Below, piece by piece: positions 45,247 through 53,735 of a DNA stretch of 64,000 bases (the first letter of the stretch is position 1; every line of letters begins with the position of its first letter). The DNA is taken from positions 372,001 through 436,000 of the forward strand of contig JAOSJV010000012.1 of the NCBI GenBank assembly GCA_027493935.1, in the 5' to 3' direction. The position numbers and the translations under genes are program-made. The notes under the pieces were generated by a model. The model was not told the origin of the DNA and searched no databases. It worked only from the letters and a program-made list of their open reading frames with translations. The stretch is from Burkholderiales bacterium (GTDB lineage: Bacteria; Pseudomonadota; Gammaproteobacteria; Burkholderiales; SG8-39).

Positions 45247-45666
45247 CTACCGCTGCGCGGGCTTGACCATCAGCCCGACCCGGCGGACGTTCTGCTTCTG
45301 CAGCTCGTCCATGACCTTCATGACCGCCTCGTAGCGCACTTCCTTGTCGGCCGAGATCACCACCGGCTGATCGGGGTCGGCGGCCTGGCGCTCCCGCACG
45401 ACCGCGAGCAGCTCGGACATCGTGACCGGCCGCTCCTCGCGCGCGCCAGGCGAGCGCTCGCGCAGCAGCATGGCGGCGTCGCGCCGGATCAACACCTCGA
45501 GCGGCGCGACCTTCTGCGGCAGCGGCGAGGACTTCGCGACGCTCGGCAGCTCGACCAGGCCCGGATTCACCAGCGGCGCGGTCACCATGAAGATGACGAG
45601 CAACACCAGCATCACGTCCACGTAGGGGACGATGTTGATCTGGTTTAGGAGCCTGCGCTGTCGCAT
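45247..45666 (-). CDS. tolR: Tol-Pal protein TolR
   Basis: ExbD/TolR-type proton-channel component, 139 aa. One N-terminal transmembrane helix with the essential Asp (INIVPYVDVMLVLLVIFMVT) and a periplasmic domain (VVISADKEVRYEAVMKVMDE). Works with TolQ to energise TolA. 4 bases from tolQ. Confidence 0.96.
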   Translation of the reverse strand: MRQRRLLNQINIVPYVDVMLVLLVIFMVTAPLVNPGLVELPSVAKSSPLPQKVAPLEVLIRRDAAMLLRERSPGAREERPVTMSELLAVVRERQAADPDQPVVISADKEVRYEAVMKVMDELQKQNVRRVGLMVKPAQR

Positions 45667-45670
45667 GCGC

Positions 45671-46351
45671 TCACCGCGTCGCCTGGCGCTGCAGGATGTT
45701 CGAGAACTCCTCCATGAAGCTCTCGAAGCGGTTCGCGAGGCGGTCGATGTCGTGCGAGTAGCGGTTGTACGCCACCACTGCGGGGATCGCGGCGAACAGG
45801 CCCATCGCCGTGGCGACCAGCGCCTCGGCGATTCCCGGCGCCACCGCCGCGAGTGTCGCCTGGGCGACGCTCGCCAGTCCGCGGAACGACTGCATGATCC
45901 CCCACACCGTGCCGAGCAGGCCCACGTACGGGCTGACCGAACCGACTGACGCTAGGAAGGCGAGGTGCGACTCCAGGTAGTCCATCTCGCGCTGGTAGGT
46001 CGCGCGCATCGCGCGCCGCGCGCCATCGACGAGCTCGGACGGGTCGGCGATGCGCTGGCCCTTCAGCTTGACGTAGTCGCGGAATCCGGCCTCGAAGATG
46101 CGCTCGAGGCTGCCGGTGCGGTGGCGCGCATTCACCGCGCTCTGGTAGAGCGCGTTCAGGTCCGGGCGGCTCCAGAACGCGCGCTCGAACTCCTCGGTCT
46201 CGCGCCGCGCCTGCCGCACCGTGAACAGCTTGCGGAAGATGTAGTACCAGGAGGTTACCGATACGGCCAGCAGCAGCGCCATGATCGCCTGCACGACGAA
46301 GCTCGCATTCGCGATCAGCGAGAGGATGGAGATGTCGTGCGTGACGTTCAT
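45671..46351 (-). CDS. tolQ: Tol-Pal protein TolQ
   Basis: ExbB/TolQ-type inner-membrane motor protein, 226 aa, three transmembrane helices: near the N-terminus (FVVQAIMALLLAVSVTSWYY), and two after the cytoplasmic loop (SPYVGLLGTVWGIMQSFRGL and ALVATAMGLFAAIPAVVAYN). The start ATG at 46349-46351 overlaps the ybgC stop as ATGA. Confidence 0.96.
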   Translation of the reverse strand: MNVTHDISILSLIANASFVVQAIMALLLAVSVTSWYYIFRKLFTVRQARRETEEFERAFWSRPDLNALYQSAVNARHRTGSLERIFEAGFRDYVKLKGQRIADPSELVDGARRAMRATYQREMDYLESHLAFLASVGSVSPYVGLLGTVWGIMQSFRGLASVAQATLAAVAPGIAEALVATAMGLFAAIPAVVAYNRYSHDIDRLANRFESFMEEFSNILQRQATR

Positions 46352-46773
46352 GCGATGCGCTCCAATCCTTCGCGCAGTTCCTCGGGCAGCGGCACCGGGC
46401 GGAAGGTGCGCGGATGCACGCACGCCGCCTCGACCCGCGCCGAGACGATCGTCTCCCCGGCGCGCCGCACGTGCTGAGCGAACTCGACGCGCACGCGCCC
46501 GAGCCGCGCGATCTCGGCGGTCACCTCGAGCGCGTCGTTCAGCCGCGCCGGCCTGCGGTAGCTCACCTGCAGGCCGTAGACGATGAACATCGCCGCGCGC
46601 CGCTGCGCGAGCTCGGCGAGGTCGAAGCCGAGCGCGCGCAGGAGCTCGATGCGCGCGGCCTCGAAGAAGTCGAGATAGGTGCCGTGATAGACCACCCCAC
46701 CGGCGTCGGTGTGGTGGTAGTAGACCCGCACGGGCCACGTCTGGACGTGCGCGGGCCGCTGTCGTTGCGCCAA
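46348..46773 (-). CDS. ybgC: Acyl-CoA thioesterase YbgC
   Basis: Hot-dog-fold thioesterase leading the tol-pal operon, about 141 aa. WPVRVYYHHTDAGGVVYHGT contains the catalytic Asp motif (TDAGGVVYH). No ATG precedes it in frame; I choose the TTG at 46771-46773, with an AGGA-like ribosome site about 10 bases upstream. A GTG in WPV is the alternative but would remove conserved residues. Confidence 0.9.
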   Translation of the reverse strand: MAQRQRPAHVQTWPVRVYYHHTDAGGVVYHGTYLDFFEAARIELLRALGFDLAELAQRRAAMFIVYGLQVSYRRPARLNDALEVTAEIARLGRVRVEFAQHVRRAGETIVSARVEAACVHPRTFRPVPLPEELREGLERIA

Positions 46774-47040
46774 CCGTCTATCCTGCTGTCGTTCTTCGCA
46801 TCCGTCCCGGCGCGCCTGCGCCGGCGAACGCGCGATTGTCGCGCCATTTCGGGCGCTCTGCACGCAGGGCCGTCTCGACGCGCGGCCGCCGGCGCCCGGG
46901 ACAGCATGCCCGAGGCCGAGGCCGACGTTCGGGCGCAAACCGGGCAATTCATGGCAGACGCGGGGCGCGGCGGGGTTCGGAGCGGTATGAACGCCGCTCG
47001 GCCCGCTTCGGGGTCAGGGGATGCCGCCGCAGCGCGCCCC

Positions 47041-48093
47041 TCAACCTCGCGCGTCGCCCTGCCAGAGATCGGGGGTCTGCTCGCGGACCGGTGCGGCCAG
47101 GCCGAAGTGTCGGTACGCGGCGACGGTCGCGACGCGCCCGCGCGGAGTGCGCTGCAGGTAGCCCTGCTGGATCAGGAAGGGCTCGAGCACGTCCTCGATG
47201 GTGTCGCGCTCCTCGCCGATCGCGTGCGCGAGGTTCTCGACCCCGACCGGCCCGCCCGCGAACTTCTCGATCACCGCGAGCAGGAGCTTGCGGTCCATCA
47301 CGTCCAGCCCGAGCTGGTCGACCTCCAGCATGCCGAGCGCGGCGTCGGCCACCTCGCGCGAGATGCGCCCGCCGGCGCGCACCTGCGCGTAGTCGCGCAC
47401 CCGCCGCAGCAGCCGGTTCGCCACCCGCGGCGTGCCGCGCGAGCGGCGCGCGATCTCGAGCGAGCCGTCGTCGGAGATCTCGACCTCGAGCAGCCGCGCG
47501 GAGCGCGTGACGATGCGCTGCACCTCCTCCGGCGTGTAGAACTCGAGCCGCGCCACGATGCCGAAGCGGTCGCGCAGCGGATTGGTCAGCATGCCGGCGC
47601 GCGTCGTCGCGCCGACCAGCGTGAACGGCGGCAGGTCGAGCTTCACCGAGCGCGCCGCCGGCCCTTCGCCGATCATGATGTCGATCTGGTAGTCCTCGAG
47701 CGCCGGGTACAGGATCTCCTCGACGACCGGAGAGAGCCGGTGGATCTCGTCGATGAAGAGCACGTCGTTCGGCTCGAGGTTGGTGAGCAGCGCCGCGAGG
47801 TCGCCGGGCCGCTCGAGCACCGGGCCGGAGGTGTGGCGCAGATTGACGCCCATCTCGCGCGCGATGATGTGCGCGAGCGTGGTCTTGCCGAGCCCGGGCG
47901 GCCCGAACAGCAGCACGTGGTCGAGCGCCTCCTTGCGGTTGCGCGCGGCCTCGATGAAGATCTCGAGCTGGCCGCGGATGCGGCTCTGGCCGACGTACTC
48001 GTCGAGCGAGCGCGGCCTGAGCGCGCGCTCGAGCGCCTCCTCCTGCGCGCTGGCGGGCTGCGGGGAGATCAGCCGGTCGGTCTCGATCGCCAC
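47041..48093 (-). CDS. ruvB: Holliday junction DNA helicase RuvB
   Basis: Hexameric AAA+ motor for branch migration, 350 aa. Walker A GPPGLGKTTLAH, Walker B LFIDEIHRLSP, sensor VGATTRAGML, arginine finger region PLRDRFGIV, and the C-terminal winged helix (GYLQRTPRGRVAT). Follows ruvA by 15 bases. Confidence 0.97.
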   Translation of the reverse strand: MAIETDRLISPQPASAQEEALERALRPRSLDEYVGQSRIRGQLEIFIEAARNRKEALDHVLLFGPPGLGKTTLAHIIAREMGVNLRHTSGPVLERPGDLAALLTNLEPNDVLFIDEIHRLSPVVEEILYPALEDYQIDIMIGEGPAARSVKLDLPPFTLVGATTRAGMLTNPLRDRFGIVARLEFYTPEEVQRIVTRSARLLEVEISDDGSLEIARRSRGTPRVANRLLRRVRDYAQVRAGGRISREVADAALGMLEVDQLGLDVMDRKLLLAVIEKFAGGPVGVENLAHAIGEERDTIEDVLEPFLIQQGYLQRTPRGRVATVAAYRHFGLAAPVREQTPDLWQGDARG

Positions 48094-48108
48094 GAACGCA
48101 ATCCTACG

Positions 48109-48690
48109 CTACGCCTTCGACAGGAGCTTCAGCGCCTGCCTGATGCCTTCGGCCACCGCGAGCCCCTCGGGCAGCTGCTTCACCGCGCCGAGCGCCTCGC
48201 GCTCGTTGTAGCCGAGGGCGAGGAGCGCGTGCAGCACGTCGCTCGCTGCCGGCGCGGCGCGGTGCACCGCGATCCCGGCCGTGAGGTCGGCGCCGAGCCT
48301 GTCGCGCAGCTCGAGCAGCAGCCGCTCGGCGGTCTTCTTGCCGATGCCCGGCACCTTGGTGAGGCGCCCGGTTTCCTGCAACGCGACCGCCTGCGAGAGC
48401 TCGCCGACGCTCATGCCGGACAGCACCGCCAGCGCGGTGCGTGCGCCGATGCCGGCGATCCTGAGCAGCTGGCGGAACGCGCGCCGCTCGGCCTCGCTCG
48501 CGAAGCCGAACAGGAGGTGCGCGTCCTCGCGCACGACGAGGTGGGTGAGCAGCGTGACGCGCGCGCCGGTGTCCGGCAGGTTGTAGAACGTGCTCATCGG
48601 CACCTCGACCTCGTAGCCGACGCCGTTCGCGTCGACCAGGATCTGCGGCGGATTCTTCTCGAGCAGCACCCCGGCGATGCGCCCGATCAT
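48109..48690 (-). CDS. ruvA: Holliday junction-binding protein RuvA
   Basis: Tetrameric junction-binding subunit, 193 aa. MIGRIAGVLLEKNPPQILVD, the two helix-hairpin-helix motifs (IAGIGARTALAVL and VPGIGKKTAERLL) and the C-terminal RuvB-contact domain (LLALGYNEREALGAV). ATG overlaps the ruvC stop by 4 bases. Confidence 0.97.
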   Translation of the reverse strand: MIGRIAGVLLEKNPPQILVDANGVGYEVEVPMSTFYNLPDTGARVTLLTHLVVREDAHLLFGFASEAERRAFRQLLRIAGIGARTALAVLSGMSVGELSQAVALQETGRLTKVPGIGKKTAERLLLELRDRLGADLTAGIAVHRAAPAASDVLHALLALGYNEREALGAVKQLPEGLAVAEGIRQALKLLSKA

Positions 48691-49235
48691 ACGAGCCGGC
48701 CCCGGTGGATGCGCTGCCGGGCGCGCCCGGGGCCGGCCGCGACCCCGCCCCAGCCACGCCCGGCATGCGCGTGGCAGATCGCGCATGCGAGCGCGTCGGC
48801 CGCGTCCGGCGACGGCGCGCCGGAGAGCTTCAGCAGTCGCCGCACCATCTCCTGCACCTGCTCCTTGCGGGCGTGTCCGGTGCCGACGACCGCCTGCTTG
48901 ACCTGCAGCGCGCTGTACTCCGCCACCGGCAGCCCGGCGAGCACCACCGCAGCGATCGCCGCGCCGCGCGCCTGTCCGAGCGCGAGCGTGGACTCCGGAT
49001 TGACGTTGACGAACACGCGCTCGACGGCCACACGGTCGGGCCGGTGGGCCGCGATCACCTCGGCGAGGCCGTCGAGGATCGCCTTCAGGCGCGCCGGCAG
49101 CTCGAGCACTTGGGGCGCCCGGATGCAACCGCTCGTCACGTAGGCGAGGCGCGCCCCCTCCTGGCGCAGCACGCCGAACCCGGTGACCCGCAGGCCAGGA
49201 TCGATCCCGAGAATGGTGGCGGCGGCAGCCGGCAT
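48687..49235 (-). CDS. ruvC: Crossover junction endodeoxyribonuclease RuvC
   Basis: Holliday junction resolvase, 182 aa from the ATG at 49235 (MPAAAATILGIDPGLRVTGF); an ATG three codons upstream is also possible. Catalytic acids lie in GIDPG, AVERVFVNVNPESTL and the C-terminal PDAADALACAICHAH. The C-terminal tail is Gly/Arg-rich. First gene of ruvCAB. Confidence 0.96.
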   Translation of the reverse strand: MPAAAATILGIDPGLRVTGFGVLRQEGARLAYVTSGCIRAPQVLELPARLKAILDGLAEVIAAHRPDRVAVERVFVNVNPESTLALGQARGAAIAAVVLAGLPVAEYSALQVKQAVVGTGHARKEQVQEMVRRLLKLSGAPSPDAADALACAICHAHAGRGWGGVAAGPGRARQRIHRGRLV

Positions 49236-49337
49236 CGCCGGCATTATAGGTGGCGACCCGGTGGCCGGCGGCACGCACGCGACGCAGGGAAGTCGCCCGC
49301 ACGATGGGCGCTCCGCGCTCCGCGCACTGCTCGCCCC

Positions 49338-50063
49338 TCACGCCTCGATCGCCGCGGTCGTATAGACGTTCTGCACGTCGTCCAGGCCCTCGAGCGCATC
49401 GAGCAGCCGCTGCATCTTCTCCCCGTCTGCGCCGGCGAGCACGTTCTCGATCGTCGGCCGCATCGTGACCTCGGCCATCTCGGGCTTGAGCCCGGCGCGC
49501 TCGAGCGCCTCCTTCACGCGCGCGAAGTCGCCCGGCGCGCAAATCACCTCGACCGAGCCGTCCTCGTTGGCGACGACGTCCTCGGCGCCGGCGTCGAGCG
49601 CGGCTTCCATCACCGCCTCCTCGCTCGTCCCGGGCGCGAACAGGAACAACCCGCAGTGCTTGAAGAGATACGCGACCGAGCCGTCGGTGCCGAGGTTGCC
49701 GCCGTGCTTGGCGAACGCGTGGCGCACCTCGCCTACGGTGCGCGTGCGGTTGTCGGTCAGGCAGTCCACCATCACCGCCGCGCCGCCGACGCCGTAGCCC
49801 TCGTAACGGATCTCGTCGTAGGCGATGCCCTCGAGCTCGCCGGTGCCGCGCTTGACCGCTCGCTCGATGTTGTCAGACGGGACGTTATCGGCCTTGGCCT
49901 TGTCGATCGCGAGCCGCAGCCGCGGATTGAAGGCCGCATCGGCGCCGCCCATCTTCGCGGCGACGGTGACCTCGCGAATAGCGCGGGTGAAGACCTTGCC
50001 GCGCTTCGCGTCGGCGGCCGCCTTCTTGTGCTTGATGTTGGCCCAGCGGGAGTGTCCGGCCAT
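49338..50063 (-). CDS. YebC/PmpR family protein
   Basis: 241 aa. The family start MAGHSRWANIKHKKAAADAK is intact, with IERAVKRGTGELEGIAYDEI and VNVTVMRP-type C-terminal sequence (AEVTMRPTIENVLAG). Members act as transcriptional regulators or, as recently shown for some, relieve ribosome stalling at proline stretches. Placed upstream of ruvCAB as in many proteobacteria. Confidence 0.95.
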   Translation of the reverse strand: MAGHSRWANIKHKKAAADAKRGKVFTRAIREVTVAAKMGGADAAFNPRLRLAIDKAKADNVPSDNIERAVKRGTGELEGIAYDEIRYEGYGVGGAAVMVDCLTDNRTRTVGEVRHAFAKHGGNLGTDGSVAYLFKHCGLFLFAPGTSEEAVMEAALDAGAEDVVANEDGSVEVICAPGDFARVKEALERAGLKPEMAEVTMRPTIENVLAGADGEKMQRLLDALEGLDDVQNVYTTAAIEA

Positions 50064-50192
50064 GGCTCGCTCGCGCGCGCGGCGTGGTTTGTCTCGGTAA
50101 GCCTATAATTTTACACTTCGCCGCGACCCAACCCCCGCCTCGATCCGCCGGCTCGGCCGCGTCCGCACCCACGAGATCACCGGAGCCCCGCC

Positions 50193-51732
50193 ATGAGCGC
50201 GCCGCTGCCCCTTGCCAAGGTCCCGCAAACGGGGGACCAAGCCCTCGAGCTCGCAATGCTTCCGGGCCTTGCGAACCGGCACGGCCTGATCGCCGGCGCC
50301 ACCGGTACCGGGAAGACGGTCACGCTGCAGGTGCTCGCGGAGCGCTTCTCGTCGGTCGGCGTGCCGGTGTTCATGGCCGACGTGAAGGGCGACCTGTCCG
50401 GCCTCGCCGCGCCCGGGACGGCGTCCGAGAAGATGAAGAAGCGTCTCGCCGCGCTCGGCTTCCCGGAGCCGGCCTGGAGCGCCTGCCCGGTCGCGTTCTG
50501 GGACGTCTACGGCGAGCAGGGCCATCCGGTGCGCACCACCGTGTCCGACATGGGGCCGCTGCTCCTCGCCCGAATGCTCGGACTGAACGACACGCAGGAA
50601 GGGGTGCTCACGCTCGTCTTCAAGGTCGCCGACGACAACGGTCTGCTGCTGCTCGACCTCAAGGATCTGCGCGCGATGCTGGAATTCGTCGGCCAGCACG
50701 CGAAGGAGCTGCGCACCGGCTACGGCAACGTCTCGGCCGCCTCGATCGGCGCGATCCAGCGCGGGCTGCTCGCCCTCGAAACCCAGGGCGCCGACCGGTT
50801 CTTCGGCGAGCCGATGCTCGACATCGCCGATCTCATGCAGACCGTGGCGGGCAAGGGGCGTGGTCAACATCCTCGCCGCCGACAGGCTGTTCAACTCGCC
50901 GAAGCTCTACGCCACGTTCCTGCTGTGGCTGCTCGCCGAGCTCTTCGAGCAGCTGCCCGAGGTCGGCGATCCGGAGAAGCCGAAGCTCGTGTTCTTCTTC
51001 GACGAGGCGCATCTGCTCTTCGACGATGCGCCCAAGGCGCTGCTCGACAAGATCGAGCAGGTGGTGCGGCTGATCCGATCGAAGGGCGTCGGCGTCTACT
51101 TCGTGACCCAGAACCCGCTCGACATCCCGGAGTCGGTGCTCGGTCAGCTCGGCAACCGCGTGCAGCACGCGCTGCGGGCGTTCACGCCCCGCGACCAGAA
51201 GGCGGTCAGGACCGCGGCGCAGACGATGCGCCAGAACCCGAAACTCGACACCGAGAAGGCCATCACTGAGCTCGGCGTCGGCGAGGCCCTGGTGTCGCTG
51301 CTCGACGAGAAGGGCCGGCCGGGCGTCGTCGAGCGCGCGTTCATCATGCCGCCGGCGTCGCAGATCGGGCCGATCACCCCGGAGGCACGCCGGCAGATCA
51401 TCGCGAAATCGCCGACCGCCGGGCACTACGAGAAGACCATCGACCGCGAATCGGCCTACGAGAAGCTCGCCGAGCGCGCGGCCAAGCTCGCCGCGGAGGC
51501 GGGCGCGCCGCCGGCGGGCGCCGCCCGCACGGGCGCTGCGGGCAAGCCCGCGCCGGCTGGAGGCTCCGGAACCATCAGTGACATCCTGTTCGGCTCCACC
51601 GGTCCGCGCGGCGGCAAGCGCGAGGGCGTGCTCGAGGCGGCGGCGAAGAGCGCGGCGCGCTCGGTCGGCTCGCAGCTCGGGCGCTCGATCCTGCGCGGCG
51701 TGCTCGGCTCGATCCTCGGCAGCAAGCGCTGA
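50193..51732 (+). CDS. HerA-like ATPase (DUF853, YjgR type), one frame break
   Basis: About 512 aa after correction. Walker A GLIAGATGTGKTVTLQVLAE, VPVFMADVKGDLSGLA, then after the break VNILAADRLFNSPKLYATFL, Walker B KLVFFFDEAHLLFDD, FVTQNPLDIPESVLGQLGNR and a Gly/Ala/Pro-rich linker before RSVGSQLGRSILRGVLGSIL. The break is in the G4 run at 50856-50859; removing one base gives AGKGVVNILAAD. Function of the YjgR group is not settled; HerA relatives are DNA-translocating ATPases. Confidence 0.88.
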
Positions 51733-51735
51733 GCG

Positions 51736-52656
51736 GTGTCCGGCGCCGGGCCGCGCACCGGGCGGCTGAGCTACGGCGCGGCAGGCGTAGCGCTCGCGCT
51801 CGTCGGCGTGCTCGCCTTTTCGCTCAAGGCGATCGTGGTCAAGCTCATCTACCGCCACGGCGTCGATCCGGTGACGCTGCTCGCGCTGCGCATGGCCTTC
51901 GCGCTGCCGGTCTTCGTCGGCGCCGCGTGGTGGGCCGGCCGCGGCGCTGCGGCGCCGCCGCTCCACGCGCGCGAACTCGCACTGATCGGCGCACTCGGCG
52001 TGCTCGGCTACTACGCCGGGAGCCTGCTCGACTTCATGGGACTGCAGTACGTGTCGGCCGCGCTCGGCCGGCTGGTGCTGTTCCTGTATCCGACGGTGGT
52101 GGTGGTGCTCTCCGCCGCGTTCCTGCGCACCCCGGTCACGGCGCGCATCGCGACGGCGCTCGCGGTGTGCTACGCGGGCATCGCGCTCGTGCTCTCGCGT
52201 GCCTGGACCGAGAGCCAGGGCGACGTTGCGCTCGGCGCCGCACTCATCTTCGGCAGTGCGATCGCCTACTCGGTCTACCTCGTCTGGGGCAGCCGCGTCG
52301 TCGCGCGCGTCGGGTCGATGCGCTTCACCGCGTGGGCGATGAGCGGCGCGACGGCGGTCTGCGTCGGGCATTTCCTGGCGGCCCGCCCGCTCGCCGCGAT
52401 CGTGCTGCCGGCGGAAGTCTACGCGCTCGTGCTGCTGCTCGCGACCGCGTGCACGGCGCTGCCGGTGTTCGCGACCGCCGAGGCGCTGAAGCGCGTCGGC
52501 GCGAACCTGGTCGCGATCCTCGGCTCGGCAGGCCCTGTCGCGACCATCGCGCTCGGGTTTATCATCCTCGGCGAGACGATGACCCCGGCGCAGCTCGCCG
52601 GCGCCCTGCTGGTGATCGGGGGCGTGCTGCTGGTCACCGTCAGACCCGCGCGCTGA
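51736..52656 (+). CDS. EamA/DMT-family transporter
   Basis: 306 aa with ten predicted helices in two EamA repeats: VALALVGVLAFSLKAIVVKL and YAGSLLDFMGLQYVSAALGR in the first, ATAEALKRVGANLVAILGSA and GFIILGETMTPAQLAGALLV in the second. Substrate unknown. Begins 3 bases after the HerA-like stop, so probably co-transcribed. Confidence 0.87.
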   Translation: MSGAGPRTGRLSYGAAGVALALVGVLAFSLKAIVVKLIYRHGVDPVTLLALRMAFALPVFVGAAWWAGRGAAAPPLHARELALIGALGVLGYYAGSLLDFMGLQYVSAALGRLVLFLYPTVVVVLSAAFLRTPVTARIATALAVCYAGIALVLSRAWTESQGDVALGAALIFGSAIAYSVYLVWGSRVVARVGSMRFTAWAMSGATAVCVGHFLAARPLAAIVLPAEVYALVLLLATACTALPVFATAEALKRVGANLVAILGSAGPVATIALGFIILGETMTPAQLAGALLVIGGVLLVTVRPAR

Positions 52657-52680
52657 GCGCGACATTCGGGAGGAGCGGAC

Positions 52681-53457
52681 GTGGATCTCGGCATCAGGGG
52701 CAGGAAGGCGCTGGTGTGCGCCGCCAGCAAGGGGCTCGGGAAGGCCTGCGCGGTGTCGCTCGCGCGCGAGGGCGTGAACGTCACGATCCTCGCGCGCGGC
52801 CGGGAGGCGCTGGAGGCGACCGCGGCGGAGCTGCGCGGCTTCGGCGTCGAGGTGCGCACGGTCGCGGCCGACGTCGCCACGCCCGACGGCCGCGCCGCGG
52901 CGCTCGCCGCCTGCCCCGATCCGGACATCCTGATCAACAACGCAGGCGGCCCGCCGCCCGGCGACTTCCGCGACTGGTCGCGCGAGGACTGGGTCCGCGC
53001 GCTCGACGCCAACATGCTCGCGCCGATCGAGCTGATCAAGGCGAGCGTCGACCAGATGATCGCGCGCAGGTTCGGCCGCATCGTCAACATCACCTCGGGC
53101 GCGGTCAAGCACCCGATCCCGCACCTCGGCCTGTCGAACGGCGCGCGCGCCGGCCTCACCGGGTTCGTCGCCGGGCTCGCGCGCCAGACGGTCGCGCATA
53201 ACGTCACCATCAACAACCTCCTGCCCGGCTTCTTCGAGACCGATCGCAACCTGACGACCATGACCGCCCTGGCCAAGCAGCGCGGCATCTCGCTCGAGGA
53301 GATGAAGGCCGAGCGCGTGCGATCGATCCCGGCCCACCGGCAGGGGGTCCCGAGCGAGTTCGGTGATCTGTGCGCCTACGTCTGCAGCGCCCAGGCGGGG
53401 TTCATCACGGGTCAGAACTTGCTGATCGACGGCGGCGCCTATCCCGGCACGCTTTAG
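52681..53457 (+). CDS. Atypical SDR lacking the catalytic Tyr and Lys
   Basis: 258 aa with a well-preserved Rossmann part (CAASKGLGKACAVSLAREGV; ILINNAGGPPPGDF) and the SDR Ser (NITSGAV). At the place of Y-x3-K, 13 residues after that Ser, the sequence is SNGAR, so Tyr is Ser and Lys is Arg. Many close relatives share GLSNGARAGLTGF, so this is a subgroup trait, not a mutation. It may bind NAD(P) without classic dehydrogenase chemistry. AGGAGC precedes the GTG at 52681. Confidence 0.85.
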   Translation: MDLGIRGRKALVCAASKGLGKACAVSLAREGVNVTILARGREALEATAAELRGFGVEVRTVAADVATPDGRAAALAACPDPDILINNAGGPPPGDFRDWSREDWVRALDANMLAPIELIKASVDQMIARRFGRIVNITSGAVKHPIPHLGLSNGARAGLTGFVAGLARQTVAHNVTINNLLPGFFETDRNLTTMTALAKQRGISLEEMKAERVRSIPAHRQGVPSEFGDLCAYVCSAQAGFITGQNLLIDGGAYPGTL

Positions 53458-53714
53458 CCGCCGTGACGCGCCGCCGTCGACCCTCACCCCCGCCCCTCTC
53501 CCCGCTGGCGCCGGGAGAGGGGAGCATCGCGACCGCGTGCCGCGGCCCGCGCAACGCGCGGCGGCGCCTATCCCGGCACGCTTTAGCCGCCGTGACGCGC
53601 CGCCGTCGACCCTCACCCCCGCCCCTCTCCCCGCTGGCGCCGGGAGAGGGGAGCATCGCGACCGCGTGCCGCGGCCCGCGCAACGCGCGGCGGCGCCTAT
53701 CCCGGCACGCTGTG
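53431..53714. repeat. Tandem repeat, 129 bp x 2.2, made from a gene end plus hairpin
   Basis: The segment from GGCGGCGCCTATCCCGGCAC (53431) to the base before 53560 is repeated from 53560, and a third partial copy starts at 53689 and ends near 53713. Each copy begins with the SDR's last codons (peptide GGAYPGTL) and its TAG, and includes the hairpin CCCCTCTCCC / GGGAGAGGGG. The third copy differs at the stop (TGTGAG for TTTAGC). It separates the SDR from the P450 gene. Confidence 0.92.
53495..53523 (+). terminator. GC-rich hairpin after the SDR gene
   Basis: CCCCTCTCCC, a ~10-base loop, GGGAGAGGGG: a 10-bp stem about 37 bases after the SDR stop, repeated 129 bases downstream. It resembles common GC-rich intergenic palindromes. 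There is no U-tract, so a termination role is inferred from position only. Confidence 0.45.
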
Positions 53715-53735
53715 AGGCCGACCGGTGCCGGGGCG

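Noticed and set aside
49236..49260. TATAAT directly upstream of ruvC as a promoter -10
   Set aside because: It overlaps the alternative start codon, and no -35 is found at a suitable distance.
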